Counted from the stretch's first letter, positions 45,285 to 54,088 are shown. The stretch: DNA of 64,000 bases from PALSA-1296 sp038210275 (GCA_038210275.1 JBBQWV010000019.1:1-64000), one strand, 5' to 3'. Program-made: numbers and translations. The notes: a model not told the origin generated them from the letters alone.

Positions 45285-45467
45285 GAAGATGTTTCCTCCG
45301 TCAACCGTATGCTGACGTTCAACAAAGAACTACCCTCAGCCAAAACCCCTCAGAGCCGAACGCAGCTTGAGCGGCAGATCGCGCATACCGATATCGAAAT
45401 AGATCGGCTGGTTTATGAGTTGTACGGGTTGACTGAGGAGGAGATTAAGGTGGTGGAGGAGAAATGA
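45285..45467 (+). pseudogene. Restriction-modification tail fragment, copy 2
   Basis: No start codon, but the frame is open from the TIR stop to TGA at 45467. It reads VNRMLTFNKELPSAKTPQ, then SRTQLERQIAHTDIEIDRL and VYELYGLTEEEIKVVEEK, the well-known C-terminus of Eco57I-like restriction-modification enzymes. It is about 80 percent or more identical in DNA to the tails at 44109-44246 and 46931-47077 by eye. The bases ATGA at 45464 also open a 20-codon frame that ends at 45526, so a former next gene may have begun here. Confidence 0.8.
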
Positions 45468-45526
45468 GCCGCAAAATTAGATGGACAAAATATGGAATTT
45501 GTATGGCTAATTTATGGTTGTACTAA

Positions 45527-45979
45527 ATGCCAAACGTAATTAACACATTCTCTTTACGAAAAGACATGCCAGCAACTGCCACAGTAAACCGACTCTTCAG
45601 TACTGTTCCTAAAGACCGATTTAAGCTTTTGCAGACGAATAACAAGCCCGATGCAAAACGCATTGCAAATTCATTCTTAAATTTTGGTAATGAGGAGGTC
45701 TCTGCGGCTACGGGAATACCATTAAAATCAGTCCGATTCGACGATCGAATGCCGGATGCCCTTAGAGAACGGGCATTAGAGTGGGCTACTGCTATTAATT
45801 TGGTAGGCGAATTCTTTAAGGACGAGAATCAAACGATTCTCTGGTTCCAGACACCGAATCCGTTGCTTGGCAGTATCTCCCCAAAGGAAATGATAAAGCG
45901 AGGACGGTTTCGTAAACTGCTTCAATTTATCCAAACCGCACTTACAGAAAATGTAAACACGGCAGGTGGCAAAGCGTAG
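45527..45979 (+). CDS. Xre/MbcA/ParS-type antitoxin
   Basis: 150 residues. The central part (FGNEEVSAATGIPLKSVRFDDRMPD) is a helix-turn-helix-like segment and the C-terminus (WFQTPNPLLGSISPKEMIKRGRFRKLLQFI) is the toxin-binding domain shared by MbcA, ParS and XreA. These antitoxins bind and block RES toxins and repress their own promoter. The stop overlaps the toxin start by 14 bases, so the pair is translated together. Confidence 0.9.
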   Translation: MPNVINTFSLRKDMPATATVNRLFSTVPKDRFKLLQTNNKPDAKRIANSFLNFGNEEVSAATGIPLKSVRFDDRMPDALRERALEWATAINLVGEFFKDENQTILWFQTPNPLLGSISPKEMIKRGRFRKLLQFIQTALTENVNTAGGKA

Positions 45980-46913
45980 TAATGGCTTTCAGCGCAGGTT
46001 CGGACGAAAACCACCGCCACTCCGGCGGAAGACACCACCTCCAAAATTTCCAAGTTCGGTCATTCTTGAATCAGGTACATTAGCGCAGCTTAGTGCAAAT
46101 AAAGATTATTCAAAAGAATTAAGCCGTTACCATTGGAATTTATACTCCGAGTTCTCCCACCAACGTGCAGTAGTTCAGGATCAACTTTTCGAATCATTGA
46201 GCAGAGGCGCAATTGGAAATTATCAATTTGATCATTGGCAGCGGGCTGTAAAATACGCTTACAGTTACACTCCTCTTTCTACTAAAGGCAGTCTAAAATT
46301 TGGCGGTGGCCGCTTTAATATCGGTGATATTGACCCAGACCGTTTTCCGATGTTTCCGGCACTCTATCTTGCTGAAGATAAAGAAACAGCGTTGCAGGAG
46401 ACACTCGGACAGCAAGAGAAGTCAGGTAAGCTTTCTGCGATGGAAGTTGCGTTGACGAATCCACAGTCGATTTCGGTTGTATCGGTTTCGGGAAGCCTTG
46501 AAACAATTCTTGATCTGACGAAAGAAGGCTCACTAACAGAATTTCTTGGAGTGATCTCAAAGTTTACCGTATCTCAGCAACTCCGGCAGGAAGCGAGGCG
46601 ATTAAATCAGTTGGTTCCAAATGCTGTTCGTACCGAGGAGATATTAAAGCTAAGTCTTATGGATCCGTTATGGCGTGCCTTCCCTCAAATCGTCGATGTT
46701 CCTGCAAACTCACAGATTTTCGGGCAGTTGGTTCGCTCTGCTCAATTATGTGGTGTTCTCTATGTTTCAAAATTCAATGGAGCAAAGTGTCTTGCGATAT
46801 TCCCAAAAAATTTTAATAGTACATCGTCCTTCATTCAACTTGATGATCTTGCCCCAGATCCAAAAATAGTGAATCGTGTAGATTCAAATAACTGGAATGA
46901 GATTGAAATATAA
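45966..46913 (+). CDS. RES-domain toxin (NAD+-degrading)
   Basis: 315 residues from a GTG. After a basic, proline-rich head (about 1-30) the RES fold is clear: FGGGRFNIG with the conserved Arg116, ALYLAEDKETALQETLG with Tyr134 and Glu145, and later AQLCGVLYVSKFNGAKCLAIFP. RES toxins such as MbcT and Xre-partnered RES proteins hydrolyse or phosphorolyse NAD+ and stop growth. It is longer than the usual 150-230 residues; the extra part is the head plus about 60 residues in the middle. An antitoxin precedes it and a third restriction-modification tail follows 17 bases after its stop. Confidence 0.9.
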   Translation: MAKRSNGFQRRFGRKPPPLRRKTPPPKFPSSVILESGTLAQLSANKDYSKELSRYHWNLYSEFSHQRAVVQDQLFESLSRGAIGNYQFDHWQRAVKYAYSYTPLSTKGSLKFGGGRFNIGDIDPDRFPMFPALYLAEDKETALQETLGQQEKSGKLSAMEVALTNPQSISVVSVSGSLETILDLTKEGSLTEFLGVISKFTVSQQLRQEARRLNQLVPNAVRTEEILKLSLMDPLWRAFPQIVDVPANSQIFGQLVRSAQLCGVLYVSKFNGAKCLAIFPKNFNSTSSFIQLDDLAPDPKIVNRVDSNNWNEIEI

Positions 46914-46930
46914 AGAATCGGATGCGAACT

Positions 46931-47077
46931 TAAACAAAGAACTACCCTCAGCCAAAACACCTCAGAGCCGAACGCAGCTTGAGCGGCAGACCAGAGCATA
47001 CCGATAGCGAGATTGATCGGCTGGTTTATGAGTTGTATGGCTTGAATGAGGAGGAAATAAAGATCGTGGAGAATTAA
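46931..47077 (+). pseudogene. Restriction-modification tail fragment, copy 3 (frameshifted)
   Basis: The DNA reads like copy 2 for the first 55 bases (KELPSAKTPQSRTQLERQ), then one extra base near 46990 shifts the frame; afterwards HTDSEIDRLVYE, LYGLNEEEIKIVEN and TAA follow in the new frame. It has no start codon and is not functional. Confidence 0.8.
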
Positions 47078-47396
47078 GTCTGTCAGTCTATTTTCCATTT
47101 TTCACGCAACCCTCCAAAAATGTCCTTATATTAGTAGGTACACTTATGGGCACCTATCCTGGGGAAAGGATGAAGGTGGAAGGATGAAGGATTAAATAAG
47201 GGGGATGGAAAATGCAAAATTGGGGAGAAATAATGGGGACAAAAATTTCGATTTTCTGTTGGAATACAGGAACCAATTTTGTGCTCATTTTTAGGAAAGG
47301 GAAAAGTTGGAGTGTGCACAATTAGATCGTTGATTTTTAATGGGTTAAGATAGGCTCAAACCCGAAAACAAGTTTTTTATTTAACCAAAAAAGACC
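47078..47396. other. Intergenic region between the island and recA
   Basis: About 320 bases without a gene. It holds TAGGT-N12-ACCTA at 47135-47156, a purine-rich tandem stretch (GGATGAAGG repeated three times, about 47167-47192) and the palindrome TGTGCACA at 47313-47320. The recA promoter must be in the last part. I cannot name an SOS box with confidence for this phylum; the palindrome and the 47135 inverted repeat are candidates. Confidence 0.5.
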
Positions 47397-48491
47397 ATGG
47401 AAACAGCAGCAGTTAATGGGACGGTTTCGACAGTTCAGGCATCGAGGAATAAGGCATTGCAGATCGCTATGGATGCGATCGAAAAACAGCATGGAAAGGG
47501 AGCCGTGATGCGGCTTGGGGATACACCACATCAAAAGGTCGAGGCGATTCCGACAGGTTCGCTTTCGCTCGATGCAGCGATCGGCATCGGCGGCGTTCCG
47601 CGCGGACGCATCGTCGAGATCTACGGACCGGAATCGAGCGGCAAGACGACGGTATGTCTTCATATCATCGCCGAAGCCCAAAAGCGCGGCGGAAACGTTG
47701 CCTTTATTGATGCCGAGCATGCGCTTGATGTGAAATACGCCGAGCGTCTTGGCGTGAAGCTCAATGAGCTGATCCTCTCGCAGCCGGAATATGGCGAGCA
47801 GGCGCTTGATATTTTGGAGCAGCTTGTCCGCAGCGCAGCAGTTGATGTGATCATCGTTGATTCGGTTGCCGCTCTTACACCCCGCGCCGAGATCGAAGGC
47901 GAAATGGGCGACGCACAAATGGGCGCGCAGGCAAGATTAATGTCGCAGGCAATGCGCAAGATCACTGCCGTTATTGGCAAATCTAATACGACCGTCATCT
48001 TCACGAATCAGCTTCGCTCGAAGATCGGCGTCATGTATGGTAATCCGGAAACGACGACGGGAGGAAATGCACTGAAGTTCTATGCATCGCTTCGTCTCGA
48101 TATTCGCCGTCGTGATGTGATAAAAGATGGCACTGATATTATCGGTAACAGAGTGCGCGTGAAGGTCGTCAAAAATAAAATGGCTCCGCCGTTCAAGGAA
48201 GTGGAATTCGATGTGCTCTATAATGAGGGTATCTCCAAAATGGGCGATATGATCGACGTTGCCATTGAGAATGACATCATCCAAAAGAGTGGCTCGTGGT
48301 TCAGCTTAGGCGGCGAACGCATCGGACAAGGCAGAGATTCGGTAAAAGCATATTTGAAAGAGTATCCTGATTCGTATGCTCAAGTCGAAAATGCCGTCCG
48401 CGAGAAACTCGGTATCACGCTCACAATGAATGAGCCTTCGACTAATGGCATCACTGCTGCCGATATGACAAAGCCGGGGAAGAAAAAATAG
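47397..48491 (+). CDS. recA: Recombinase RecA
   Basis: 364 residues. GPESSGKTT is Walker A, VIIVDSVAALTPRAEIEGE the Walker B and L1 region, and NQLRSKIGVMYGNPETTTGG the L2 region. The tail is short and not strongly acidic. RecA forms filaments on single-stranded DNA for repair and SOS signalling. It has a higher GC content than its neighbours by eye. recX follows after a 167-base gap that contains a repeat element. Confidence 0.99.
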   Translation: METAAVNGTVSTVQASRNKALQIAMDAIEKQHGKGAVMRLGDTPHQKVEAIPTGSLSLDAAIGIGGVPRGRIVEIYGPESSGKTTVCLHIIAEAQKRGGNVAFIDAEHALDVKYAERLGVKLNELILSQPEYGEQALDILEQLVRSAAVDVIIVDSVAALTPRAEIEGEMGDAQMGAQARLMSQAMRKITAVIGKSNTTVIFTNQLRSKIGVMYGNPETTTGGNALKFYASLRLDIRRRDVIKDGTDIIGNRVRVKVVKNKMAPPFKEVEFDVLYNEGISKMGDMIDVAIENDIIQKSGSWFSLGGERIGQGRDSVKAYLKEYPDSYAQVENAVREKLGITLTMNEPSTNGITAADMTKPGKKK

Positions 48492-48548
48492 GGGCAATGA
48501 AAAATTAAAAATGTAAAATTGGGGATTCGTCAAACATTTTTACAACGT

Positions 48549-48645
48549 CTTTGCGAGCGCAGCGAAGCAATCAAAAAATCTTTAACTTATGCAAAGTTTT
48601 AGCTTTTTAGATTGCCGCGTCGGACTAAAGTCCTCCTCGCAATGA
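48549..48645. repeat. Dispersed imperfect inverted-repeat element, copy 2
   Basis: The left arm (48549-48572, TTGCGAGCGCAGCGAAGCAATC) and the right arm (48609-48645, AGATTGCCGCGTCGG, TCCTCCTCGCAATGAC) are imperfect reverse complements with a loop of about 36 bases. The right arm matches copy 1's left arm in reverse orientation. It sits between recA and recX. Confidence 0.7.
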
Positions 48646-48658
48646 CATCTTAATAAAT

Positions 48659-49366
48659 ATGAGAAAGTCCAAAGAGGCTTCCATTGCACAGTACCGGCTC
48701 AGAACCGATGAGCCGGCAATTATTACTGCGATCACCTACCAGAAGCGCGATAAACTTCGCGCTTCTGTTTTTATCGCAGATGAATTTGCATTCGGGATAA
48801 ACATTCTTACCATCGAGCATTTTCGTCTCCGCAAAAAAGATGAACTCACTACTTCCCTCTTAGATGACCTCCGCGCCTTTGATGACCGAGTATCTGCAAA
48901 GAGGATGGCAACGAAATTCCTGAATACCAGACGAAGAACTGAGAAGGAAGTCCGAGATAAACTTCGGATGCAAGATTTCGATTTGGAAATCATCGAAGAG
49001 GTCACCACGAATTTGAGAAGTTTAGGATTAATCGATGATGAAGCTTTCGGCAGAGCTTTTATTCATGATAAGAGAATCACTAAACCTGTTTCATCAAGGC
49101 AGCTTTCGCAAGAGTTGCGAAAGAAAGGTGTTGCAAAAAATATCATCGAAAATATTCTTGGCGAAGCCGATGAAGAAGAAGGCGAAGAAGATAGAGCATT
49201 CAAAGCCGCTATGAAGAAATGGGAGCAGCTTCTTCGAAGAGAAGATGATGTCAGGAAAAGAAAGCAAAAGCTGATCGCGTTTTTGGGATCAAGAGGATTT
49301 GAGTATAGTATTATTAAAGATGTAATGAAGAAGTTGGATGCGGAAGTGGAGGAGGAGTATTTATGA
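48659..49366 (+). CDS. recX: Regulatory protein RecX
   Basis: 235 residues, longer than the common 150 because of an N-terminal extension. The three-helix RecX repeats are visible: AKRMATKFLNTRRRTEKEVRDKL, LGLIDDEAFGRAFIHD and ELRKKGVAKNIIENIL, with a last FLGSRGFEYSIIKDV. RecX caps and disassembles RecA filaments. Placement after recA supports the call. Confidence 0.93.
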   Translation: MRKSKEASIAQYRLRTDEPAIITAITYQKRDKLRASVFIADEFAFGINILTIEHFRLRKKDELTTSLLDDLRAFDDRVSAKRMATKFLNTRRRTEKEVRDKLRMQDFDLEIIEEVTTNLRSLGLIDDEAFGRAFIHDKRITKPVSSRQLSQELRKKGVAKNIIENILGEADEEEGEEDRAFKAAMKKWEQLLRREDDVRKRKQKLIAFLGSRGFEYSIIKDVMKKLDAEVEEEYL

Positions 49367-49722
49367 TAACCCTACAAAAGCCAATATCTATTGTATTTTT
49401 CGTTCGCGAACTTCGCAAAGTCTCAGCATGGTATAGTAAACTTCTCGGCATCACACCTTATCGAGATGAAGTTGACTTCATAGGCTTTCACTTAGATGGG
49501 ATTGATCTGTGCTTCCATGGTCACGACGAAAAAGCCGGCAATCAAGGAGGTACTCAAGTAGTATATTGGCAAGTTGAAAATCTTGATGAGGTAGGTAAAC
49601 TTATTATTGATAATGGAGGCAGTATTTTTAGAAAAGCGATCTCTGTCCCCGAAGGAGGAAGAGTAATGCAAATGAAAGATCCGTTTGGAAACATTTTGGG
49701 GTTGAGAGAGAAGAATTCGTAA
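49363..49722 (+). CDS. VOC (glyoxalase/bleomycin-resistance fold) protein
   Basis: 119 residues with paired beta-alpha-beta-beta-beta units: ISIVFFVRELRKVSAWYSKLLGI and VYWQVENLDEVGKLI, ending with MKDPFGNILGL. Metal-binding residues are incompletely conserved, so the activity is not predictable. The ATG overlaps the recX stop by four bases. Confidence 0.9.
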   Translation: MITLQKPISIVFFVRELRKVSAWYSKLLGITPYRDEVDFIGFHLDGIDLCFHGHDEKAGNQGGTQVVYWQVENLDEVGKLIIDNGGSIFRKAISVPEGGRVMQMKDPFGNILGLREKNS

Positions 49723-49751
49723 TTTCTAATCCGTAATTCATAATTAAAAGC

Positions 49752-49937
49752 CTACCCCTCAAATTCTGCTTCGACCCTTACCTCTTTCGTCTCTTCATCA
49801 ATATGAATGCGAAGAATATTTGGTCGGCAGCAGACTTGGCAATCTTCAACATATTCCTGAGTAGCGGCTGCGGATTCATCAACGAATGTTTCGTTCGGTT
49901 CGCCGCAGACGGCACAGTGGTATGTAATGAGTGGCAT
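49752..49937 (-). CDS. CPXCG-motif cysteine-rich protein
   Basis: 61 residues with two cysteine pairs (YHCAVCGEPNE and DCQVCCRPN) and an acidic C-terminus, the pattern of the small CPXCG family, probably a zinc ribbon. Function unknown. The ATG overlaps the HAD gene's stop (TAATG), so it is co-translated with it. Confidence 0.85.
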   Translation of the reverse strand: MPLITYHCAVCGEPNETFVDESAAATQEYVEDCQVCCRPNILRIHIDEETKEVRVEAEFEG

Positions 49938-50638
49938 TAGGAATAGATAGCTTCTAAAACTTTATCCGTATCGGATAGATCATTGAAAATATAATCGGGA
50001 TTATACGGCTCAACCTCTTCGCGAACAGTTCGGCCAGTTAATGTGATGATGCACTTCGCTCCGATATGATTTGCGCAAAGAATGTCAGGAATTGTATCAC
50101 CAATAATAATTGGATCAAATTCTTTCGGTGAATTACCATTATGGTGTTCGGTAAATTTCTTCAGCGCTATTGGACCGAGATCATTACGGTTGATCGATTC
50201 CACGCCATAAGCTCCGAACGCAAAATATTTCATCAGGTCAAAATGTCGGAGTTTTATTTCAGCACATCGAGGAAGATTGCCGGTAAGCAAGGCTTGAGTC
50301 GTATTTTCTTCCGTGGAAAGCTTCTGCAATAACTCGGCGACATTCGGAAGAAGATTGAATGAGTCGGGTGAGGTTTGCTCTTCAACTTGATCTGCTACCC
50401 ATTCCATCATCGCTTCTTCTTTTGCATGATGTTCTTCATCGGAAATGCCGGCGATACCGATCATATCAGTGATGATCGCTTTATCAGTTTTTCCGGAGAA
50501 ACGGTAACTTTGGAGCGAGATCGTTTTATGAAAGAATGCTTCGATCATTTCCTCGAACAAACGATGCGGAAATTTGTCTTTATAAATGACAAGTGTTCCG
50601 TCAATATCCCAGAGAATTAGTTTATGGCGATTATTCAT
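49937..50638 (-). CDS. HAD-superfamily hydrolase
   Basis: 233 residues. LILWDIDGTL (nucleophile Asp and acid/base Asp, the DxDGT motif), SGKTDKAI and LLTGNLP (motif II Thr), and IIGDTIPDILCANHIG (motif IV). A helical cap after motif I places it among phosphoglycolate-phosphatase-like enzymes. Substrate unknown. Divergent from bshC. Confidence 0.92.
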   Translation of the reverse strand: MNNRHKLILWDIDGTLVIYKDKFPHRLFEEMIEAFFHKTISLQSYRFSGKTDKAIITDMIGIAGISDEEHHAKEEAMMEWVADQVEEQTSPDSFNLLPNVAELLQKLSTEENTTQALLTGNLPRCAEIKLRHFDLMKYFAFGAYGVESINRNDLGPIALKKFTEHHNGNSPKEFDPIIIGDTIPDILCANHIGAKCIITLTGRTVREEVEPYNPDYIFNDLSDTDKVLEAIYS

Positions 50639-50703
50639 GGCACATTAAACACTTCTCACTGTCGGAATGTTAAGAGCAATCTACTTTTTTAAACAGTAAT
50701 TTA

Positions 50704-52377
50704 ATGGACATCTCCGCCTCACCGCATTATTCGAAACTTGCCCGCGATTATATCACGGCATTTGAATCGTCGCCTGTAAAACAATTTTTTCCTCTTTCTC
50801 CCAATAAGTGGGGTGAAGGTTTGCATCAGCTTATCGAAAAGAGAGTTGCCATTGCTTCGACACCGCAAGAGAAAGCAAATCGTAAAATCCTTGTCGATAC
50901 ACTTCGAAAGCAGCATTCTGACGCTGGATCTTTGACGAAGAAAGTAGAAGAGAACCTTACGGCACTTGCCAGCGAACGATGTTTGGCTATTGTGACGGGA
51001 CAGCAAGTCGGTATTTTGGGCGGACCGCTTTATACGATCTATAAAGCTCTTCATACTGTCATACTTGCAAATCAACTTCGCTCTTCTTATCCGGACTACC
51101 AATTTGTCCCCGTCTTTTGGCAGGAAACTGAAGATCATGATTTTGAAGAGACGTCGTTTGTTAATATTATAACTTCGAACTTCGAACTCCGCAAAATTCA
51201 ATATGCTCCATCTGCGGATATTTCCAGAAGGCAGATAGGCGGTTTGACTTTTGAAAAGGAAGCATTGGAACGAGTTTTCTCCGAGATCGAAAGTTCTATT
51301 CCGAAAACGGATTTCACCGATGAAATTCTTGGAATCTATAAAGGAGCATATCAGCAAGAATTTACTTTTGCTGAATCACAGGCTCGATTTCTCGGCGAGT
51401 TGCTTTGCGATGAAGGGTTACTCATTTTGAATCCCAATACTCACGAATTAAAAAAGCAAGCATCGCATATCTTTAAGAAGGAAATTGAGACAACTCCGTA
51501 TCTTTCAGATAAAATTCAGGAAGTCAGCAAAGAAATTACCAAGCATGGATACCATGCACAGCTTGATCCCCAAGGTATGAATCTTTTTATTGCTGAAGAC
51601 GGACGACGATACAAGCTCAGCAAAGTTGGTGATGGCTTCACGTATAGTACTAAATCATTAAGCACAGCGGAGATTAATTCGATTCTGAGTAATACCCCTG
51701 AACGCTTTAGCATGAATGTGGTGATGAGACCATTGGTTCAGGATACCATATTGCCGACGGTTGCCTATGTTGCCGGACCGGGAGAGATTGCATATTTCAC
51801 ACAATTAAAAGTTGCGTACGATTGGGCGGGAATCGAAATGCCAATCATAATACCGAGAATTGGAATAACTTTTTTGGAAGATCGCTTCGAAAAACTTCTT
51901 GCAAAATCAAATATCTCTATTGAAGATTTTATTGCGAACGGCTCTGATTTAGTTTCGAAGCTTTTAACTACCGAGCAAGAAAGTATTCTTACGAATTCCT
52001 TTGCCAAATCAAGCACGGAGCTTGATACTACATTGGAATCACTGCGGAAGACTGTATCATCTACCGATCAAACATTGGACGCTGCGCTCACAACATTGAA
52101 GGGTAAAATTCTCACATCACTCAAAGATTTTGAAGGAAAATCTCTTTCAGCTGAGAGAAAAAAACAAAGCGGGACAAAACAGCAATTCGAAAAAGCTATG
52201 AATGTTCTGCTTCCTGAAGGTAAGCTCCAAGAACGGGAGCTGACGCTTTTGTATTTTCTCAACAAATATGGATTAGTATTTTGGAAAAATTTAAAGCGTA
52301 AATTACTATCGAATCCATCAACTCTTCATGAGCACCATATAATGAAAGTATCAGAGATAATTGAGAATCATTTTTAA
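50704..52377 (+). CDS. bshC: Bacillithiol biosynthesis cysteine-adding enzyme BshC
   Basis: 557 residues. VTGQQVGILGGPLYTIYKALHTVILA and FVPVFWQETEDHDFEETSF (a distorted Rossmann-like core with the conserved H-D-x-x-E), PTVAYVAGPGEIAYFTQLK and a C-terminal coiled coil are the BshC pattern. It adds cysteine to GlcN-malate, the last step of bacillithiol. bshA and bshB are not in the window. The ATG at 50704 is 66 bases from the divergent HAD gene. Confidence 0.95.
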   Translation: MDISASPHYSKLARDYITAFESSPVKQFFPLSPNKWGEGLHQLIEKRVAIASTPQEKANRKILVDTLRKQHSDAGSLTKKVEENLTALASERCLAIVTGQQVGILGGPLYTIYKALHTVILANQLRSSYPDYQFVPVFWQETEDHDFEETSFVNIITSNFELRKIQYAPSADISRRQIGGLTFEKEALERVFSEIESSIPKTDFTDEILGIYKGAYQQEFTFAESQARFLGELLCDEGLLILNPNTHELKKQASHIFKKEIETTPYLSDKIQEVSKEITKHGYHAQLDPQGMNLFIAEDGRRYKLSKVGDGFTYSTKSLSTAEINSILSNTPERFSMNVVMRPLVQDTILPTVAYVAGPGEIAYFTQLKVAYDWAGIEMPIIIPRIGITFLEDRFEKLLAKSNISIEDFIANGSDLVSKLLTTEQESILTNSFAKSSTELDTTLESLRKTVSSTDQTLDAALTTLKGKILTSLKDFEGKSLSAERKKQSGTKQQFEKAMNVLLPEGKLQERELTLLYFLNKYGLVFWKNLKRKLLSNPSTLHEHHIMKVSEIIENHF

Positions 52378-52429
52378 TTTTGAATTTTTAATTTTGAATT
52401 GGCGTTATATGCACTCTTACAATAAGAAT

Positions 52430-52503
52430 GCACCCGTAGCTCAATTGGATAGAGCATCTGACTACGGATCAGAAGGTTTGGAGTTCGAGTCTCTACGGGT
52501 GCA
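52430..52503 (+). tRNA. tRNA-Arg (anticodon ACG)
   Basis: The full cloverleaf is visible over 74 bases: acceptor stem GCACCCG/CGGGTGC, D arm GCTC/GAGC, anticodon stem TCTGA/TCAGA with loop CTACGGA (anticodon ACG), and T arm TGGAG/CTCTA around TTCGAGT. The 3' CCA is not encoded. A terminator follows. Confidence 0.97.
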
Positions 52504-52535
52504 CAAAGAACAAAAATAGCAAAACAAAAGCAAGT

Positions 52536-52573
52536 AAAGCCTTTGATTCCTTCTGGATTCGAAGGTTTTTTGT
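52536..52573 (+). terminator. Terminator after tRNA-Arg
   Basis: A 14-bp stem with one mismatch and a four-base loop (TTCT) runs into a T-rich tail, 33 bases after the tRNA. Confidence 0.8.
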
Positions 52574-52774
52574 TTTATGCGTTTCTGTTGTTTTCCTATG
52601 TTTGGATTCTTTTTGAGATATATTTACAACCCCTATTTGAAATATAACTAATTCGTTACAGACAACCTTTCCTCTGGCAAGATATTCCCTGAGGAAAGAG
52701 ATAGCAGCATCAAAAGTGTAGATCCTTGGCGGGTTTGAAAATAAATAATTCTGATTTGCCAAGACTTTGCTGAA

Positions 52775-52806
52775 GCCAGCCGTTTTAAAAAGGCGGCTTT
52801 TTTTAC
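52775..52806 (+). terminator. Terminator-like hairpin before the antiporter gene
   Basis: AGCCG (52778-52782) pairs with CGGCT (52794-52798) and four weaker pairs extend the stem, with T-run to 52804. It stands 40 bases before the antiporter ATG and could also attenuate transcription into it. Confidence 0.7.
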
Positions 52807-52843
52807 CCGCAACTTTCTCCTTTAAAGCAGAGTTCGAAAGCCT

Positions 52844-54088
52844 ATGACTGTATTTGATCTCATTGCAATCTTGCTGACATATACCGCTCTTCTTAGCTAT
52901 GTCAATGATAAGGTTTTCCGGGTACCTGAAACTATCGGTTTACTGATCCTTTCACTTGGCGCAGCACTTTTGTTTCTCATCGCAGAATGGCTCGGAGTCG
53001 CACCTTTTGCAGATTCTGTAAAGAAGACACTTGTATCGATCGACTTTAACCAAACCATGATGCAAGGCTTTCTCAGTTACCTGCTCTTTGCAGGCGCTCT
53101 TGGTGTGAGTTTAAAGCATCTTCGTGTCGATATGAAACCGGTCTTGATTTTATCAACGATTGGTGTTCTGATCTCAACAGTGTTGTTCGGCTCGGCAATC
53201 TACTTTGTTTTTGAAGCAACAAATCAGCCTCTCAGTTTTGTCTATTGCCTGCTTTTTGGAGCTCTTCTTTCACCTACTGATCCTATAGCAGTCCTGAGTA
53301 TTGTTCGTTCACTCGAACTTCCAAAAAGTTTGGAAACGATCCTCTCGGGTGAATCTTTACTGAATGACGGAGTTGGGGCAGTGCTCTTTCTTTCACTCTA
53401 CGGAGTGGCAGCAGAAGGCGGTACATTTTCTGTCTTACGCGTTTTCGAAGTTTTTATGATCGAAGCTGTCGGAGGAGCATTTTTTGGATTAGTATTGGGG
53501 TGGTCAGCATATCTTTTAACCCGAAGTATTGATAACTACAAAGTCGAAGTCCTTCTCACACTTGCCATTGTCACCGGAGGTTATGCGTTGGCTTCTGTCA
53601 TCGGAGTTTCGGGTCCACTTGCAATGGTCGTTGCCGGAATAATTGTTGGCAATAAAGCTCGCAAGTTTACCATGTCAGAGCAAACCCAGGATTCGTTAGA
53701 TCATTTTTGGGAAATGGTGGAATCGATTATCAATGCCGTACTTTTCGTTCTTATCGGTTTGGAAATTTTGGTTCTTCCATTCCAGATCGAAACGTTATGG
53801 ATCGGAATGGGTGCAATTATTCTACTCTTAGGTTCGCGGTGGATAAGCGTTTATATTCCCAGAAAGCTCTTTAGGTTACGGCAGGTCGATGCACCTGGAG
53901 TTCAAACTTCGTTAGTATGGGGAGGTCTTCGCGGCGGAATCTCGATCGCCCTGGCGCTCTCCGTCCCTCCGATTCCACAACGAAATATGATCGTTCTAAT
54001 TACCTATATCGTTGTCATTTTTTCAATTGTTGTTCAAGGACTTTCTTTCAAAAGTGTATTAAAAAAGAGTACTGCTCAAACTATTTAA
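52844..54088 (+). CDS. Na+/H+ antiporter (CPA1/NhaP family)
   Basis: 414 residues with about twelve membrane helices. LLSPTDPIAVLSIVRSLELP and ILSGESLLNDGVGAVLFL contain the ion-binding Asp/Asn motifs of the CPA1 family, and WGGLRGGISIALALSV is the last conserved helix. It exchanges Na+ or K+ for H+ across the inner membrane. There is no long C-terminal cytosolic domain, in contrast to eukaryotic members. Confidence 0.93.
   Translation: MTVFDLIAILLTYTALLSYVNDKVFRVPETIGLLILSLGAALLFLIAEWLGVAPFADSVKKTLVSIDFNQTMMQGFLSYLLFAGALGVSLKHLRVDMKPVLILSTIGVLISTVLFGSAIYFVFEATNQPLSFVYCLLFGALLSPTDPIAVLSIVRSLELPKSLETILSGESLLNDGVGAVLFLSLYGVAAEGGTFSVLRVFEVFMIEAVGGAFFGLVLGWSAYLLTRSIDNYKVEVLLTLAIVTGGYALASVIGVSGPLAMVVAGIIVGNKARKFTMSEQTQDSLDHFWEMVESIINAVLFVLIGLEILVLPFQIETLWIGMGAIILLLGSRWISVYIPRKLFRLRQVDAPGVQTSLVWGGLRGGISIALALSVPPIPQRNMIVLITYIVVIFSIVVQGLSFKSVLKKSTAQTI

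Larger units (their letters stand above)
52504..52843. other. Gap between the tRNA and the antiporter gene
   Basis: About 340 bases without a credible gene. It holds two terminator hairpins (52536-52573 and 52775-52806). A minus-strand frame crosses the tRNA and is rejected. Confidence 0.6.

Noticed and set aside
50719..51357. Minus-strand 212-residue frame
   Set aside because: It is opposite bshC, which is conserved over its whole length.
52493..52762. Minus-strand 89-residue frame
   Set aside because: It overlaps the tRNA and a terminator and has no protein-like pattern.
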